NCBI RefSeq assembly: GCF_021025955.1
Contig: NZ_JAJNCL010000003.1
Coordinates: 496,001-560,000 of the forward strand
Direction: 5' to 3'
DNA: 64,000 nt
From: Rhodococcus qingshengii
Lineage (GTDB): Bacteria > Actinomycetota > Actinomycetes > Mycobacteriales > Mycobacteriaceae
Both the position numbers and the translations under genes were made by a program. The notes below the pieces were generated by a model. The model was not told where the DNA came from and searched no databases. It was given only the letters and a program-made list of their open reading frames with translations. Positions 35,403-45,100 of the stretch are shown here, in pieces. The first letter of the stretch is position 1. Each line of letters starts with the position of its first letter.

Positions 35403-36490
35403 GCAAGACGACTGCCGACAGCCCCCACGGCGCACACGACTTCACACCGACCCGGTCGTTGAGGTTTGCCGCACAGGCGACGGGCGCATACCGTCGAATC
35501 TTTGCGTCAAGTCCTGCAGCGCACATACTTTCGCGACCCAAACCAATCCGCTACAGCGGATTCGACATTACGCTGGACGTGAAGTCCGTCCGGTTCGAGT
35601 GCGACGACGTCCTGAGTGTCACCTTGACCCCGAGGGAAGGAATCACCCTGCCGTCGTGGATTCCCGGCGCTCACGTCGACGTCATTCTCCCTTCGGGAAG
35701 GCAACGACAGTATTCGTTGTGCGGAGACCCCGACGACTTGACCTCGTATCGGATCGCCGTCCGGAGAATCGACGAGGGCGGGGGTGGCTCTCGCGAGATA
35801 CACGAGTCGCTGAAACCCGGAATGGTTGTCGACGTACGAGGGCCGCGGAATGCATTTCCGTTTGTCACTGCTCCGTCGTACCTCTTTGTTGCGGGGGGAA
35901 TCGGGATCACTCCGATACTTCCCATGGTGCAACGCTGTCACCGCCGCGGAGTCCCGTGGAGATTGGACTATCTCGGACGAACTCGGGCAGGTATGCCATT
36001 CCTGAACGAGATCGAGGAGTATTCCAGCGGCCGGGTAACCATCCGACCGGACGACGAGTTGGGTCCGACGGATATCGAAACAGTGGTCGCTGCTGCGGAT
36101 CCCGGTGCCGCGGTGTACACGTGCGGACCGGTGCCGCTCATGAACACGGTGCGTGCGGCAACCTTCGCCGGCAATCCGACTGGATCGGTGCACAGCGAGA
36201 GGTTCTCGCCACTCCCGGTCGTCGACGGCAAAGAGTTCACGGTGCATCTGGCGCGCACCGGTCTCACCGTCGATGTGGGCGAGTCCGAAAGCGCCTTGGC
36301 TGCAATACGACGCGTACTTCCCGGAGTAGCGTATTCCTGCCAACAGGGCTTCTGCGGTACGTGCAAGGTCCGGGTGCTCTCCGGGACCGTCGAGCATCGA
36401 GACACACTCCTCACCGAATCCGAACGTACCGATTCGATGTTGACCTGTCGATCACGTTCCACCGGTGGGTCTTTGGTGGTGGACCTGTGA
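35399..36490 (+). CDS. Ferredoxin-type oxidoreductase (PDR/VanB family) with 2Fe-2S domain
   Basis: 363 residues in order: flavin domain (RQYSLCGDP flavin contact), NAD domain (FVAGGIGITPILPMV; CGPVPLM), and a C-terminal plant-type 2Fe-2S domain with C314-x4-C319-x2-C322 and C350. Transfers electrons from NAD(P)H to a partner oxygenase. The overlap with the preceding PF10118 gene and the lack of another oxygenase partner point to that protein as acceptor. The extra N-terminal 45 residues (FTPTRSLRFAAQATG) are not part of the usual fold. Confidence 0.9.
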   Translation: MSKTTADSPHGAHDFTPTRSLRFAAQATGAYRRIFASSPAAHILSRPKPIRYSGFDITLDVKSVRFECDDVLSVTLTPREGITLPSWIPGAHVDVILPSGRQRQYSLCGDPDDLTSYRIAVRRIDEGGGGSREIHESLKPGMVVDVRGPRNAFPFVTAPSYLFVAGGIGITPILPMVQRCHRRGVPWRLDYLGRTRAGMPFLNEIEEYSSGRVTIRPDDELGPTDIETVVAAADPGAAVYTCGPVPLMNTVRAATFAGNPTGSVHSERFSPLPVVDGKEFTVHLARTGLTVDVGESESALAAIRRVLPGVAYSCQQGFCGTCKVRVLSGTVEHRDTLLTESERTDSMLTCRSRSTGGSLVVDL

Positions 36491-36987
36491 AGGGAAAATT
36501 CTCTCTTGCGGCGGCCGACGCAGCCTTCATCCGATCCGCTCCGCTGGTGATCACTCACCGGATCGAATCCGAAGCGACATGTGAAAGCTTGTGGCAGACG
36601 TTGACCTCGGACGGAGCGCTCACGTCGTGGGCGCACGGGATCACCGGAGCCGACTGGACCTCGGACAGACCATTCGGCGTCGGGACTGCGCGAACCGTGC
36701 GGGCCGGCACTTTTGCTGCACTGAACGAGAGATTCTTTCGCTGGGACGAGGGGAACCGGATGTCGTTCTACGTGGAGTCCGCGTCACTTCCGGGATTCAA
36801 GCGTTTCGCCGAAGACCTGGTGCTGGAACCGACTTCGACTGGAAGCCGTCTCACCTGGACGTTCGCTGTACAGGCGCAGCCGTGGTTCGCCCCGATTCTG
36901 TCCCTGTCCAGACCGATCCTCGTCCGCGTGACCCGCAACTGGGCCGACGGCGCCGTCCACCACACACTTCAGGGGACTCCGCGATGA
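36487..36987 (+). CDS. SRPBCC (START-like) family protein
   Basis: 166 residues with the hydrophobic-cavity fold of polyketide cyclase/dehydrase-type lipid-binding proteins: VITHRIESEATCESLWQTLT, GVGTARTVRAGT, SRLTWTFAVQAQPWFAPILS. GTG start inside the reductase stop (GTGA). Probably binds or delivers the hydrophobic substrate or an intermediate of the pathway. The frame is open far upstream but that part shadows the reductase gene. Confidence 0.8.
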   Translation: MKGKFSLAAADAAFIRSAPLVITHRIESEATCESLWQTLTSDGALTSWAHGITGADWTSDRPFGVGTARTVRAGTFAALNERFFRWDEGNRMSFYVESASLPGFKRFAEDLVLEPTSTGSRLTWTFAVQAQPWFAPILSLSRPILVRVTRNWADGAVHHTLQGTPR

Positions 36988-38417
36988 CAACAACCGAGAT
37001 CGACACGACCGCACATGCGACCGACGACACGGTGACACAGGCAGTGCGCGAAGCGCGAGTCGCCGCCGCGTGGTGGGCGGAACTGACTTTCGAGCAACGC
37101 GCCCGCCGACTGGATCGGTGGCGAGGAATCATCGCTCGTCGAGCATCCGAACTCGCCGACGTCGTGCACCGGGACATGGGCAAGCCGCACCCCGACGCGA
37201 TGCTCGAAATCGCCATGGCACTCGAACATCTCGCGTGGGCGTCGAAGAATGCCCGAAAAGTATTGGGCAGGCGCAGCGTCCGCTCCAGTTTGTTGACGGT
37301 TAATCAGGCCGCCTCGGTGGAGTATCGACCTCTCGGGGTGGTCGGTGTGATCGGTCCGTGGAACTATCCGGTCTTCACCCCGCTCGGTTCGCTCTCGTTT
37401 TCGCTGGCTGCAGGCAATGCCGTGGTCTACAAGCCGAGTGAGTTCGCGCCGGCAGTCGGGCAATGGTTGGTCCGAGCGTTTGCCGAGGTCGTCCCTGAAC
37501 ATCCTGTGCTGCAAGTTGTCACAGGCGACGGTTCGGTCGGCGCGGCACTGTGCCTGGCCGGTGTCGACAAGATCGGGTTCACGGGATCGACCGCGACGGG
37601 CAAGAAAGTCATGGCAGCGTGCGCCGAGACCCTCACACCGGTGTTGATGGAATGTGGCGGTAAGGACGCACTCATCCTTGATGCCGACGGAAATGTTGGT
37701 GCCGCCGCGGATGCTGCGGTGTGGGGCGCATTGTCCAACTCCGGTCAAACCTGTCTGGGCGTCGAGCGTGTGTACGTGCACGAACAGGTCTACGACCAGT
37801 TTGTCGACAAGACAATCACTTTGGCCGCCCGCGTTCATGCGGGTCCTAATGCCGACGACAAGATCGGTCCGATCACCATGCCCTCTCAAGTTTCCGTCAT
37901 CCGGCGCCACATCGACGACGCGGTGTCGCGAGGTGGACGTGTCGTTCTCGGAGGGCTCGGCTCGATCTCCGGTCAGTACGTGCAACCGACCATCATGGTC
38001 GACGTCCCCGAAGACAGCCTCGCCGTCACGGAGGAAACTTTCGGCCCGACGATGACGATCACCAAGGTCGCCTCGATGGACGAGGCGGTGGAGTTGGTCA
38101 ATGCGTCGCCATACGCATTGGGAGCAAGCGTGTTCGGCAAGGATGGAGCGGCTGTTGCCGATCGGCTCCGATCCGGAGGAGCGTCGGTGAACTCTTACGT
38201 GATGTATGCCGCGGTTCCCAACCTGCCGCTGGGTGGGGTCGGAGCATCTGGTTTCGGGCGCGTTCACGGCCCAGATGGTCTGAAGGAGTTCACCTACGCT
38301 CGTTCGACGACCCGGCAACGATTCCGTTCGCCCTTACCACTGACGACATTTCGAAGGACCGCCCGAATCGACTGGCTGGTCAAGGTTCTCATCCGCGCTC
38401 TACACGGAAGGCACTGA
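36984..38417 (+). CDS. Aldehyde dehydrogenase
   Basis: 477 residues. NAD(P)-dependent: GPWNYPVFTPLGSLSFSLAA, FTGSTATGKKV, general base near residue 223 in MECGGKD, catalytic Cys near 257 in SGQTCLGVER, and VTEETFGPTMTI. Unlike most members it has a basic, amphipathic C-terminal tail (TARIDWLVKVLIRALHGRH), which may attach it to the membrane, as in fatty aldehyde dehydrogenases. Starts within the SRPBCC stop. Confidence 0.92.
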   Translation: MTTTEIDTTAHATDDTVTQAVREARVAAAWWAELTFEQRARRLDRWRGIIARRASELADVVHRDMGKPHPDAMLEIAMALEHLAWASKNARKVLGRRSVRSSLLTVNQAASVEYRPLGVVGVIGPWNYPVFTPLGSLSFSLAAGNAVVYKPSEFAPAVGQWLVRAFAEVVPEHPVLQVVTGDGSVGAALCLAGVDKIGFTGSTATGKKVMAACAETLTPVLMECGGKDALILDADGNVGAAADAAVWGALSNSGQTCLGVERVYVHEQVYDQFVDKTITLAARVHAGPNADDKIGPITMPSQVSVIRRHIDDAVSRGGRVVLGGLGSISGQYVQPTIMVDVPEDSLAVTEETFGPTMTITKVASMDEAVELVNASPYALGASVFGKDGAAVADRLRSGGASVNSYVMYAAVPNLPLGGVGASGFGRVHGPDGLKEFTYARSTTRQRFRSPLPLTTFRRTARIDWLVKVLIRALHGRH

Positions 38418-38421
38418 AGCA

Positions 38422-39366
38422 ATGACGGGACGCTTGTCCGCAATTGCGGGAACAGTCCGCGATCTGGGCATTCCACTGCCCGGACGCCAAATCGACTACG
38501 ACGTCGCCGGAAAGGTCGTACTCATCACCGGCGGAGGCGACGGTATCGGTTCCGCGTTGGCGCGCACTCTCCACCGGCGTGGGGCCACCGTGGCGCTGGT
38601 CGACGTCAACGAGAGTTCATTGGCAACGGCCGAGCGCTCATTCGAGTCACAGCGAGTCGTGACGGTGACGGCCGATGTCCGAGATCGGAACGGCATGAAA
38701 GCAGCCGTGCAAACGATCATCGAGCAGCTGGGCAGAATCGACGTCGTGGTGGCCAACGCCGGAATCACCCCTCCCCCGGCAACATTGCGCCAGATCGATC
38801 CCGACGCCTTCGATCGCGTGCTCGACGTCAATCTCACCGGCGTCTTCAACACCGTGCATCCGACCATCGACGAGGTGATCCGCAACAGTGGGCACATCGT
38901 CGTCGTGTCCTCGGCAGCGTCGTTCGCCCCCGGTTTGGGCGGCGCTTCGTACATGATCAGCAAGGCTGGGGTCGAAGCGCTCGGCCGGGCGCTGCGTCTC
39001 GAGGTTGCCGGCTACGGCGCCACTGCCGGCATCGCGTACTTCGGGATGGTGGACACACAACTTGCGCGCGCAACTCTCGACGACGACGAGATCGGGCGCA
39101 AACTTGACGCTCGACTGCCCGGACCCCTCCGCCATCGAATCTCCCCGGACCGTGCCGCCACGGTGATCGCCGACGCGATCGCGCGCCGCGCCGCCCGAAC
39201 CCTCGCGCCCGCTGCCTGGGAACCCTGGGCGTGGGGACGCGGATTCGTCAACGTTCTGGCCGACGGCTACCTGGCCAGGGACAAGCAGGCACATGATCTG
39301 ATCCGCGAACTCGAAACCAGAACCACAGCAACAGCCCCGACGAATGTATCCAGGAGAACGTCATGA
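38422..39366 (+). CDS. Short-chain dehydrogenase/reductase
   Basis: 314 residues. Cofactor loop VLITGGGDGIGSALA, NAG motif VVANAGITPPP, catalytic S-Y177-x3-K181 (SYMISKAG). The C-terminus has a hydrophobic piece (WEPWAWGRGFVNVLADGYLA), which suggests membrane association, like the ALDH and PF10118 products. Probably oxidises an alcohol intermediate. Starts 4 bases after the ALDH stop. Confidence 0.88.
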   Translation: MTGRLSAIAGTVRDLGIPLPGRQIDYDVAGKVVLITGGGDGIGSALARTLHRRGATVALVDVNESSLATAERSFESQRVVTVTADVRDRNGMKAAVQTIIEQLGRIDVVVANAGITPPPATLRQIDPDAFDRVLDVNLTGVFNTVHPTIDEVIRNSGHIVVVSSAASFAPGLGGASYMISKAGVEALGRALRLEVAGYGATAGIAYFGMVDTQLARATLDDDEIGRKLDARLPGPLRHRISPDRAATVIADAIARRAARTLAPAAWEPWAWGRGFVNVLADGYLARDKQAHDLIRELETRTTATAPTNVSRRTS

Positions 39367-41165
39367 CCACGTTGTGTGCAGCCTTCCAACGAGTGTCAGC
39401 AGTAGCGCCTGACGCGGTGGCCCTACGTGATATCGCCGATGCGCGAACACTGACGTGGCGCGAGTACGCCGAACAGGTCCGCGAGGTTGCCGCAGGATTG
39501 GCCGGAATCGGCGTGGGACATGGCGATACGGTTGCCTTGATGATGAGCAACCGCATCGAGTTCTACCCGATCGACGTCGGTGCCCAACATCTCGGCGCGA
39601 CGTCCTTCTCCATCTACAACACGTCGGCACCCGAAGCCATCCGTTACATCCTTGCCAATTCGGGCGCGCGAGTTCTCGTCTGCGAAGACCGGTACGTGGA
39701 TACCGTTCGCCGATCCGGTGCCACACTCGACACGATCGTGGTCGTCGACGCGCAATCGCATGTCCACCGGCCCGGCACCGTGACCCTGGAGCAGATGAAG
39801 GCGTCTGCCACCACTGATTTCGATTTCGAGGGTACCTGGCGTTCGGTGAAACCGAACGACGTCGCCACATTGATCTACACCTCCGGCACGACCGGCAACC
39901 CCAAGGGCGTCGAGACGACTCATGCATGCCTGTTGTTCGAAACCAACGCCGTAAGCGCTGTACTCCCCGTCGAATTCGGTGACCGCATCACCTCGTACAT
40001 GCCGTCGGCGCACATCGCCGATCGGCTCACCTGCCTGTACATGCAGATGGTGTTCGGCACCCAGATCACTGTCGTGCCGGATCCGAGCCAGGTAGCGGCC
40101 GCGCTTCCGGACTGTCGCCCGACGATCTGGGGCAGCGTCCCCCGTGTGTGGGAGAAACTGAAGGTTGCCGTCGAATCGGCCGTCGCCAACGAACCGGACG
40201 ACGCGCGGCGAACGGCATTGCAGTGGGCCCTCGATGTCGGTCGCACCCGTCTCGCGCACTTGCGAGCCGGTGAATCCGTTCCCGCCGACCTGGAGGCGGA
40301 CTACGCCCGAGCAGATGCGATGGTCCTGTCCGCTCTGCGTGCGAAACTCGGTTTTGCCGAACTGAAGTGGGCCATCTCTGGCGCCGCACCGATTCCGCCG
40401 GACACATTGGCATTCTTTGCAGCCCTGGGAGTTCCGATCTCGGAGATCTGGGGAATGTCCGAGCTGACATGCATCGCGAGTACCGCGCCGGCCGAGCCGA
40501 CCAAGCTCGGAACGGTCGGAAAGTTGCTTCCAGGCATGGAAATGCGCATCGAGGCGGACGGCGAGCTACTGGTTCGAGGCCCGTTGGTCATGAAGGGGTA
40601 CCGCGGCGAACCGGCAAAAACGGCCGAAGCGATCAGTGCAGACGGGTGGCTCTCGACCGGAGATGTCGTCACCGCCGACGCGGACGGCTACCTCACGGTG
40701 ATCGATCGCAAGAAGGAGCTGATCATCAATGCGTCGGGAAAGAACATGTCACCGGCCGCCATCGAGACGGCAGTGAAGACGTCGTCGTCGTTGATCGGTG
40801 AGGTCGTGACGATCGGAGACGGCCGAAAGTTCAACACAGCGTTGATCACTCTCAGCGCCGACGCCGCGGTCGGAGCGGCACGCTCACTGGGACTTGCGGC
40901 CGAGGCCGCGGTACTCGCCAAGGACGCTCGGATCGTCGACATCGTTGCAACTGCTGTCGCCGAGGGAAACTCGCGTCTGTCGAGGGCCGAGCAGATCAAG
41001 CGGTTTCACGTGCTCACCACGTTCTGGGAGCCAGGCGGCGACGAGCTGACGCCGACGATGAAGCTCAGGCGCAAGCCGATAGCCGAGAAGTACGCGTCCG
41101 AAATTGCAGCCCTCTATGCGGATTCGGTCGTAGAGGACGTCTACGAGCCTGCACCTTGCGCATAG
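39363..41165 (+). CDS. Long-chain acyl-CoA ligase (FadD15/FAA1-like)
   Basis: 600 residues, AMP-forming. P-loop TLIYTSGTTGNPKG near 170-183, ISGAAPIPPDTLAFFAALGV, WGMSELT, and the adenylate motif WLSTGDVVTADADGYLTVID followed by RKKELIINASGKNMSPAAIE. Activates a long-chain or aromatic carboxylate, presumably the end product of the operon, to its CoA thioester. ATG overlaps the SDR stop. The 3' end overlaps modC tail to tail by 25 bases. Confidence 0.92.
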   Translation: MTTLCAAFQRVSAVAPDAVALRDIADARTLTWREYAEQVREVAAGLAGIGVGHGDTVALMMSNRIEFYPIDVGAQHLGATSFSIYNTSAPEAIRYILANSGARVLVCEDRYVDTVRRSGATLDTIVVVDAQSHVHRPGTVTLEQMKASATTDFDFEGTWRSVKPNDVATLIYTSGTTGNPKGVETTHACLLFETNAVSAVLPVEFGDRITSYMPSAHIADRLTCLYMQMVFGTQITVVPDPSQVAAALPDCRPTIWGSVPRVWEKLKVAVESAVANEPDDARRTALQWALDVGRTRLAHLRAGESVPADLEADYARADAMVLSALRAKLGFAELKWAISGAAPIPPDTLAFFAALGVPISEIWGMSELTCIASTAPAEPTKLGTVGKLLPGMEMRIEADGELLVRGPLVMKGYRGEPAKTAEAISADGWLSTGDVVTADADGYLTVIDRKKELIINASGKNMSPAAIETAVKTSSSLIGEVVTIGDGRKFNTALITLSADAAVGAARSLGLAAEAAVLAKDARIVDIVATAVAEGNSRLSRAEQIKRFHVLTTFWEPGGDELTPTMKLRRKPIAEKYASEIAALYADSVVEDVYEPAPCA

Positions 41166-42226
41166 ATCAGCGTCTCGGTGGCCTTGACCACAAACGTAGC
41201 GGCCGATCCCGGAACCAGATCGAGTTCGGCCGCTGCGCTCGCCGTGATGTCGGCAGACAAGCCCGGCTGGCCGGCTTCGTCCTCGGCTCGCACTCGGACG
41301 ACATCGCCTCGGTTTTCGATCTCCGCGATCGTGACCGCAAACGCGTTTCGTGGGCTGCCGTGCGGCGGATCCAGGTAGACCGACACTGCTCGCGGCTCGA
41401 AGACCGCCACGGCGGCACTGCCGGCCGGTAGGTCGGTCTCCGCCTGGCCCGCGATATCCACCCCGACCGGACTTCTGAGCACTCCGTCTCCGGCCATCGT
41501 GCCGCTGCGCAAATTGATCCCGGCGATCCGTGCTGCGAATGCACTACGCGGGCGGGTCAGAACTGTTCGTACGTCACCACGTTCGACGACCCGGCCACCG
41601 TCCATGACGACAACCGTGTCGGCCAGCGCCAGTGCGTCCAGAGCGTCGTGCGTGACCAGTACGGCCGTGCGATCGCCGGTCCTGAGCACTCGGCGCAGTA
41701 ACGACCGCAGCGCGGGGGCGGAGGCGACATCGAGCGCGGACATCGGTTCGTCGAGCAGAAGCAGTTCGGGTTCAGCAGCCAATGCCCTCGCCACTGCAAC
41801 CCGTTGCGCTTGGCCGCCGGAGAGCTGTGAAGGCCTGCGGTCAGCCAAATCGCCGGCGTCGACTGCGTCCAGCCAATGGCGCGCGGACTCGGCGGAATCG
41901 CGACGCGACCGCCCTGCACTGCGCGGCGCGAACGCCACATTCGCAGCCGCACTGAGATGGGGAAAGAGAAGTGCCTCTTGCGCGAGTAGGGCAGTGCCGC
42001 GCCGATGGGGTGCCAACGCGACTCCCCTACGGGTATCGGTGAGAACGCGGGAATTGAGTTCGATCAACCCGCGCCGCGGATGATGCAGTCCGGCAACCGC
42101 CGCCAGTACCGTCGACTTGCCGGCGCCGTTCGGCCCGAGGATGGCGGTCACCTCGCCCGCCGCGATGTCGAACGTCGCAACGACGTCGCGCTCCGGGATC
42201 TCGATGTCGACGTGGAGGCCACTCAC
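41141..42226 (-). CDS. modC: Molybdate ABC transporter ATPase ModC
   Basis: 361 residues: Walker [18 protein letters not shown], signature [16 protein letters not shown], Walker [13 protein letters not shown], and a C-terminal TOBE/Mop domain ([20 protein letters not shown]) that binds molybdate. Last gene of a four-gene operon; start overlaps the modB stop (GTGA). Converges with and overlaps the acyl-CoA ligase. Confidence 0.92.
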   Translation of the reverse strand: MSGLHVDIEIPERDVVATFDIAAGEVTAILGPNGAGKSTVLAAVAGLHHPRRGLIELNSRVLTDTRRGVALAPHRRGTALLAQEALLFPHLSAAANVAFAPRSAGRSRRDSAESARHWLDAVDAGDLADRRPSQLSGGQAQRVAVARALAAEPELLLLDEPMSALDVASAPALRSLLRRVLRTGDRTAVLVTHDALDALALADTVVVMDGGRVVERGDVRTVLTRPRSAFAARIAGINLRSGTMAGDGVLRSPVGVDIAGQAETDLPAGSAAVAVFEPRAVSVYLDPPHGSPRNAFAVTIAEIENRGDVVRVRAEDEAGQPGLSADITASAAAELDLVPGSAATFVVKATETLIYAQGAGS

Positions 42227-43032
42227 AACGAACCCGCCGATCCGCGTCCACGCACCGCAACCACGATGACCACCGCGACTACGACCAACACCAGCGAAAG
42301 CGCTACCGCTGCATACGGATCGGTCTCACGCTGGAGATAGATTTCCAGCGGCAGGGTACGCGTCACCCCTTGCAGACTTCCCGCGAAGGTCAGCGTCGCA
42401 CCGAATTCCCCCAGTGCGCGAGCGAAAGCCAGAACTGCCCCTGACACCAGACCGGGAAGCACCAGCGGCAGAGTCACCCGGCGAAGCACAGTGGTCGGGC
42501 GGGCTCCGAGCGTCGAGGCAACGGCCTCGTATCTTGTACCCGCAGTGCGTAGTGCACCTTCGAGGCTGACAACGAGGAACGGTAGCGCAACAAACGTCTG
42601 CGCCAGGACCACCGCGGTTGTCGAGAATGCTATCTGGATGCCGAGCACTTCCAACTGCTCACCGATCAGCCCTTTGCGCCCGAACGTGTACAGCAACGCG
42701 ATACCGCCCACCACTGGCGGCAGAACCAGCGGGAGCAGAATCAAGGATCGAAGAACGGACAGTCCCCGAAAATGACTGCGCGCCAAAACCGCGGCCATCG
42801 GTACCCCGAACAGGATGCACAGCAGCGTGCTCATTGCCGCTGTCTTCAAACTCAGTTTCAACGCGGCAACCGACGATTCGGAAGTCACGAGTTCCCAGAA
42901 CTGCGACCACTGCACGGTGGCCAGCATCGCAGCCAAGGGCGCGATGACAAACGCCCCGCCGATCAGCGCCGGAAGGTAAATCCATACCGGCAACCCGAGC
43001 GGAGCCCGGGCCGCCGGTCTTAGGTGTATCAC
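42223..43032 (-). CDS. modB: Molybdate ABC transporter permease ModB
   Basis: 269 residues, about five to six membrane segments; the inner-membrane loop [20 protein letters not shown] matches the EAA motif, and [20 protein letters not shown] is typical of ModB. GTG start inside the modA stop. Confidence 0.92.
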   Translation of the reverse strand: MIHLRPAARAPLGLPVWIYLPALIGGAFVIAPLAAMLATVQWSQFWELVTSESSVAALKLSLKTAAMSTLLCILFGVPMAAVLARSHFRGLSVLRSLILLPLVLPPVVGGIALLYTFGRKGLIGEQLEVLGIQIAFSTTAVVLAQTFVALPFLVVSLEGALRTAGTRYEAVASTLGARPTTVLRRVTLPLVLPGLVSGAVLAFARALGEFGATLTFAGSLQGVTRTLPLEIYLQRETDPYAAVALSLVLVVVAVVIVVAVRGRGSAGSL

Positions 43033-43838
43033 GGGGCAGCGAATCCCGCGTCACTCAGAACTGCCAAGCCCTTGGGCCCCTTGACGAGATCGACGAACTT
43101 GGTTGCCGTTTCCGAATTCTTCGAATCCTTCAGCACCGCAATCTGGTACAGGTTGACCACCGTGGCGGCTTCCGGGAACGCGACCGTCTGCACCTTGTCA
43201 CCCGCGGACTTCGCGTCGGTGACGTAAACGATGCCGGCATCGGCCTGCCCGGACGTCACCTTGTTGAGAACGTCGGTCACCGACGATTCCTCACTGACGG
43301 GCGAGAGGGTCTCACCTGTGGCCGTCTCGACCTTCTTCGTAGCCGCGCCACACGGGACCTGCGGAGCGCAGATCACCAGTTGCGTCCCCTCCTTTGCCAG
43401 ATCGGCGAAGGACGCGATGCCCTTCGGATTGCCAGGCGGTACAACGATCGTCAAGGTATTGCTCGCGAAATCCGAGGGCGACCCCGCGACGACACCGGCA
43501 TCGGTGGCCTTGGTCATGTTGGCGGCGTCAGCCGAGGCGAACACGTCAGCCGGTGCGCCCTGGGTGATCTGGGCGACCAGATCCGAGGACCCGGCAAAGC
43601 TGAATGTGACCGATGAACCGGGGTTCTCGGACTCGAACTCCTTACCGAGTTCGGTGAAGCTGTTCTTGAGTGACGCCGCCGCGAAGACGGTGATGCTTCC
43701 CGTGGCACTATCACTGGAAGTGGTCGTGGTCGGAGCGGCCGACGACGTCTCCGACGCCGAATTGTCGGAGGAACTACAACCGGTCACCAGGGCAAGCGAA
43801 AAGGCACCTGCTGCAACAAGTCCGACTACACGCTTCAC
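43029..43838 (-). CDS. modA: Molybdate-binding lipoprotein ModA
   Basis: 269 residues. Lipoprotein signal with LVTGC (C21) and Ser/Thr-rich linker. ModA pattern: [40 protein letters not shown] and FASADAANM; substrate loop [20 protein letters not shown]. Binds molybdate or tungstate outside the cell. GTG start with GGAGGA upstream; 28 bases after the molbindin-like gene. Confidence 0.94.
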   Translation of the reverse strand: MKRVVGLVAAGAFSLALVTGCSSSDNSASETSSAAPTTTTSSDSATGSITVFAAASLKNSFTELGKEFESENPGSSVTFSFAGSSDLVAQITQGAPADVFASADAANMTKATDAGVVAGSPSDFASNTLTIVVPPGNPKGIASFADLAKEGTQLVICAPQVPCGAATKKVETATGETLSPVSEESSVTDVLNKVTSGQADAGIVYVTDAKSAGDKVQTVAFPEAATVVNLYQIAVLKDSKNSETATKFVDLVKGPKGLAVLSDAGFAAP

Positions 43839-43866
43839 GAATTTCCTCCAGTATGTTTTTGCAGAG

Positions 43867-44262
43867 TTACGGCGTTTCCACGATGACCGTGGTGGCCTTC
43901 ACGATTGCGACTCCGATACTCCCGACCTCGAGTCCGAGCTCCCGAACCGCGTCGGTGCTCATCAACGAGACGACAGTGAAGGGCCCACACTGCATTTCGA
44001 CCTGGGCCATCACCTTGTCGGTGACGACCTTGGTGACGAGGCCGGCGAACCGGTTGCGGGCCGAACTCGCACCCGTGAGCGGATCGGCCGGTGCGGGTCC
44101 GGCGTTGGACCGGGCGAAGCCCGCCAACTCGGCACCGTCGATGACCTTGCGGCCGGAGTCGTCCGTCGTCGCGGTGAGAAGCCCACCGTCGACCCACCGT
44201 CGAACGGTGTCGTCACTGACACCGAGCAGACCGGCAGCTTCGCGGATTCGAATGTTGGGCAC
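43867..44262 (-). CDS. Molybdenum-pterin-binding HTH regulator (TOBE/molbindin)
   Basis: 131 residues from the GTG at 44262. N-terminal MerR-like helix-turn-helix IREAAGLLGVSDDTVRRWVD, C-terminal TOBE domain ARNRFAGLVTKVVTDKVMAQ ending VVSLMSTDAVRELGLEVGS. Combines DNA binding with molybdate sensing, so a candidate repressor of the mod operon; functions like ModE but is built differently. First gene of the operon. Confidence 0.85.
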   Translation of the reverse strand: MPNIRIREAAGLLGVSDDTVRRWVDGGLLTATTDDSGRKVIDGAELAGFARSNAGPAPADPLTGASSARNRFAGLVTKVVTDKVMAQVEMQCGPFTVVSLMSTDAVRELGLEVGSIGVAIVKATTVIVETP

Positions 44263-44306
44263 CAGGTGATCGTAGGTCGCAAGTGCGGACCTAACAAGCC
44301 GAAACA

Positions 44307-44353
44307 CTCCGCAGATGCGTGAGCTAGTCAATCATGATCACGTATCTGCGGAG
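44307..44353. promoter_or_regulatory. Long inverted repeat before the mod operon
   Basis: Arms of 16 bases (44307-44322 and 44338-44353; 15 of 16 match) around a 15-base spacer. Placed between the end of the AhpD-like gene and the mod regulator. It could be a ModE-type operator for the mod operon or the terminator of the AhpD-like gene; there is only a weak T-run after it. Confidence 0.55.
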
Positions 44354-44387
44354 CATTGTCGATAGTTGCCGTAGACGAGTCAGCGCA

Positions 44388-44966
44388 TCATTCTTCGGCC
44401 CAGGGCACGCGGCAGGAGTCTGTGCTGAACCCTTGCTCGATGATCCCCAACGCCGAATACATCCGGGCGCGCATGTTTTCGAGCCCGATCTGATAGGTCA
44501 GTTCCACGACGCCCGCTCGCCCGAACCTGCGCTCGAGATCCGCGACCTGCTCGTCCGTCACCCCGTTCTCCCCGTGCGGGTCACCGGTCATGGCATCGGC
44601 GTAGGCGATCGCGGCCCGCTCGTCCTCGCTGTACTTCGGTGAATCCCGGTAATTCGCGATCCCTTTCAGCTTGTCGATGTCCAAACCGTCCAGGCGCGAG
44701 AGCATCGTCCCGAAGTCGACACACCACGAGCAGCCGACCGTCCAGGCGACGCGATAGACGGCCAGTTCACGAATGTTCGACGGCAGCACCTTCGACGCCT
44801 TCTGCACGGCCATCTCGTGACGGGCAGCGGCGACGAACAATTTCCGATGGTTGGCCAGGACGGCAAAGGGCTCGGGGACTTCGTCGTACTGCCTGGCGGC
44901 GAATTTGTATGCCACTTTGATCAACGGACTGGCTTCTGACGGTGTCACTGCGGGAATGCGAGTCAT
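44388..44966 (-). CDS. Carboxymuconolactone decarboxylase/AhpD-like protein
   Basis: 192 residues from the ATG at 44966 (CGGAGG upstream); the longer frame is not conserved-looking. Redox motif C79-S-W-C82 in WTVGCSWCVDFG and the AhpD-like stretch IRELAVYRVAWTV and ERAAIAYADAMT. Likely a peroxide or alkylhydroperoxidase-type thiol protein. Divergent from the aminotransferase gene. Confidence 0.85.
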   Translation of the reverse strand: MTRIPAVTPSEASPLIKVAYKFAARQYDEVPEPFAVLANHRKLFVAAARHEMAVQKASKVLPSNIRELAVYRVAWTVGCSWCVDFGTMLSRLDGLDIDKLKGIANYRDSPKYSEDERAAIAYADAMTGDPHGENGVTDEQVADLERRFGRAGVVELTYQIGLENMRARMYSALGIIEQGFSTDSCRVPWAEE

Positions 44967-45100
44967 GGCAAGCCTCCGTATGTTCTGGGGCACCGATTCG
45001 ATGCTCTCTACAGAGTTGGACGATGGCGGCGATTCAAACGTGACAAGCACCGCGTCCGAGCGGATGTGAGGATGCGGTGTCAGCCGACTAAACTGCAAAG

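Noticed and set aside
43231-44322. Plus-strand frame of 363 codons across modA and the regulator
   Set aside because: Antisense to two well-supported genes.
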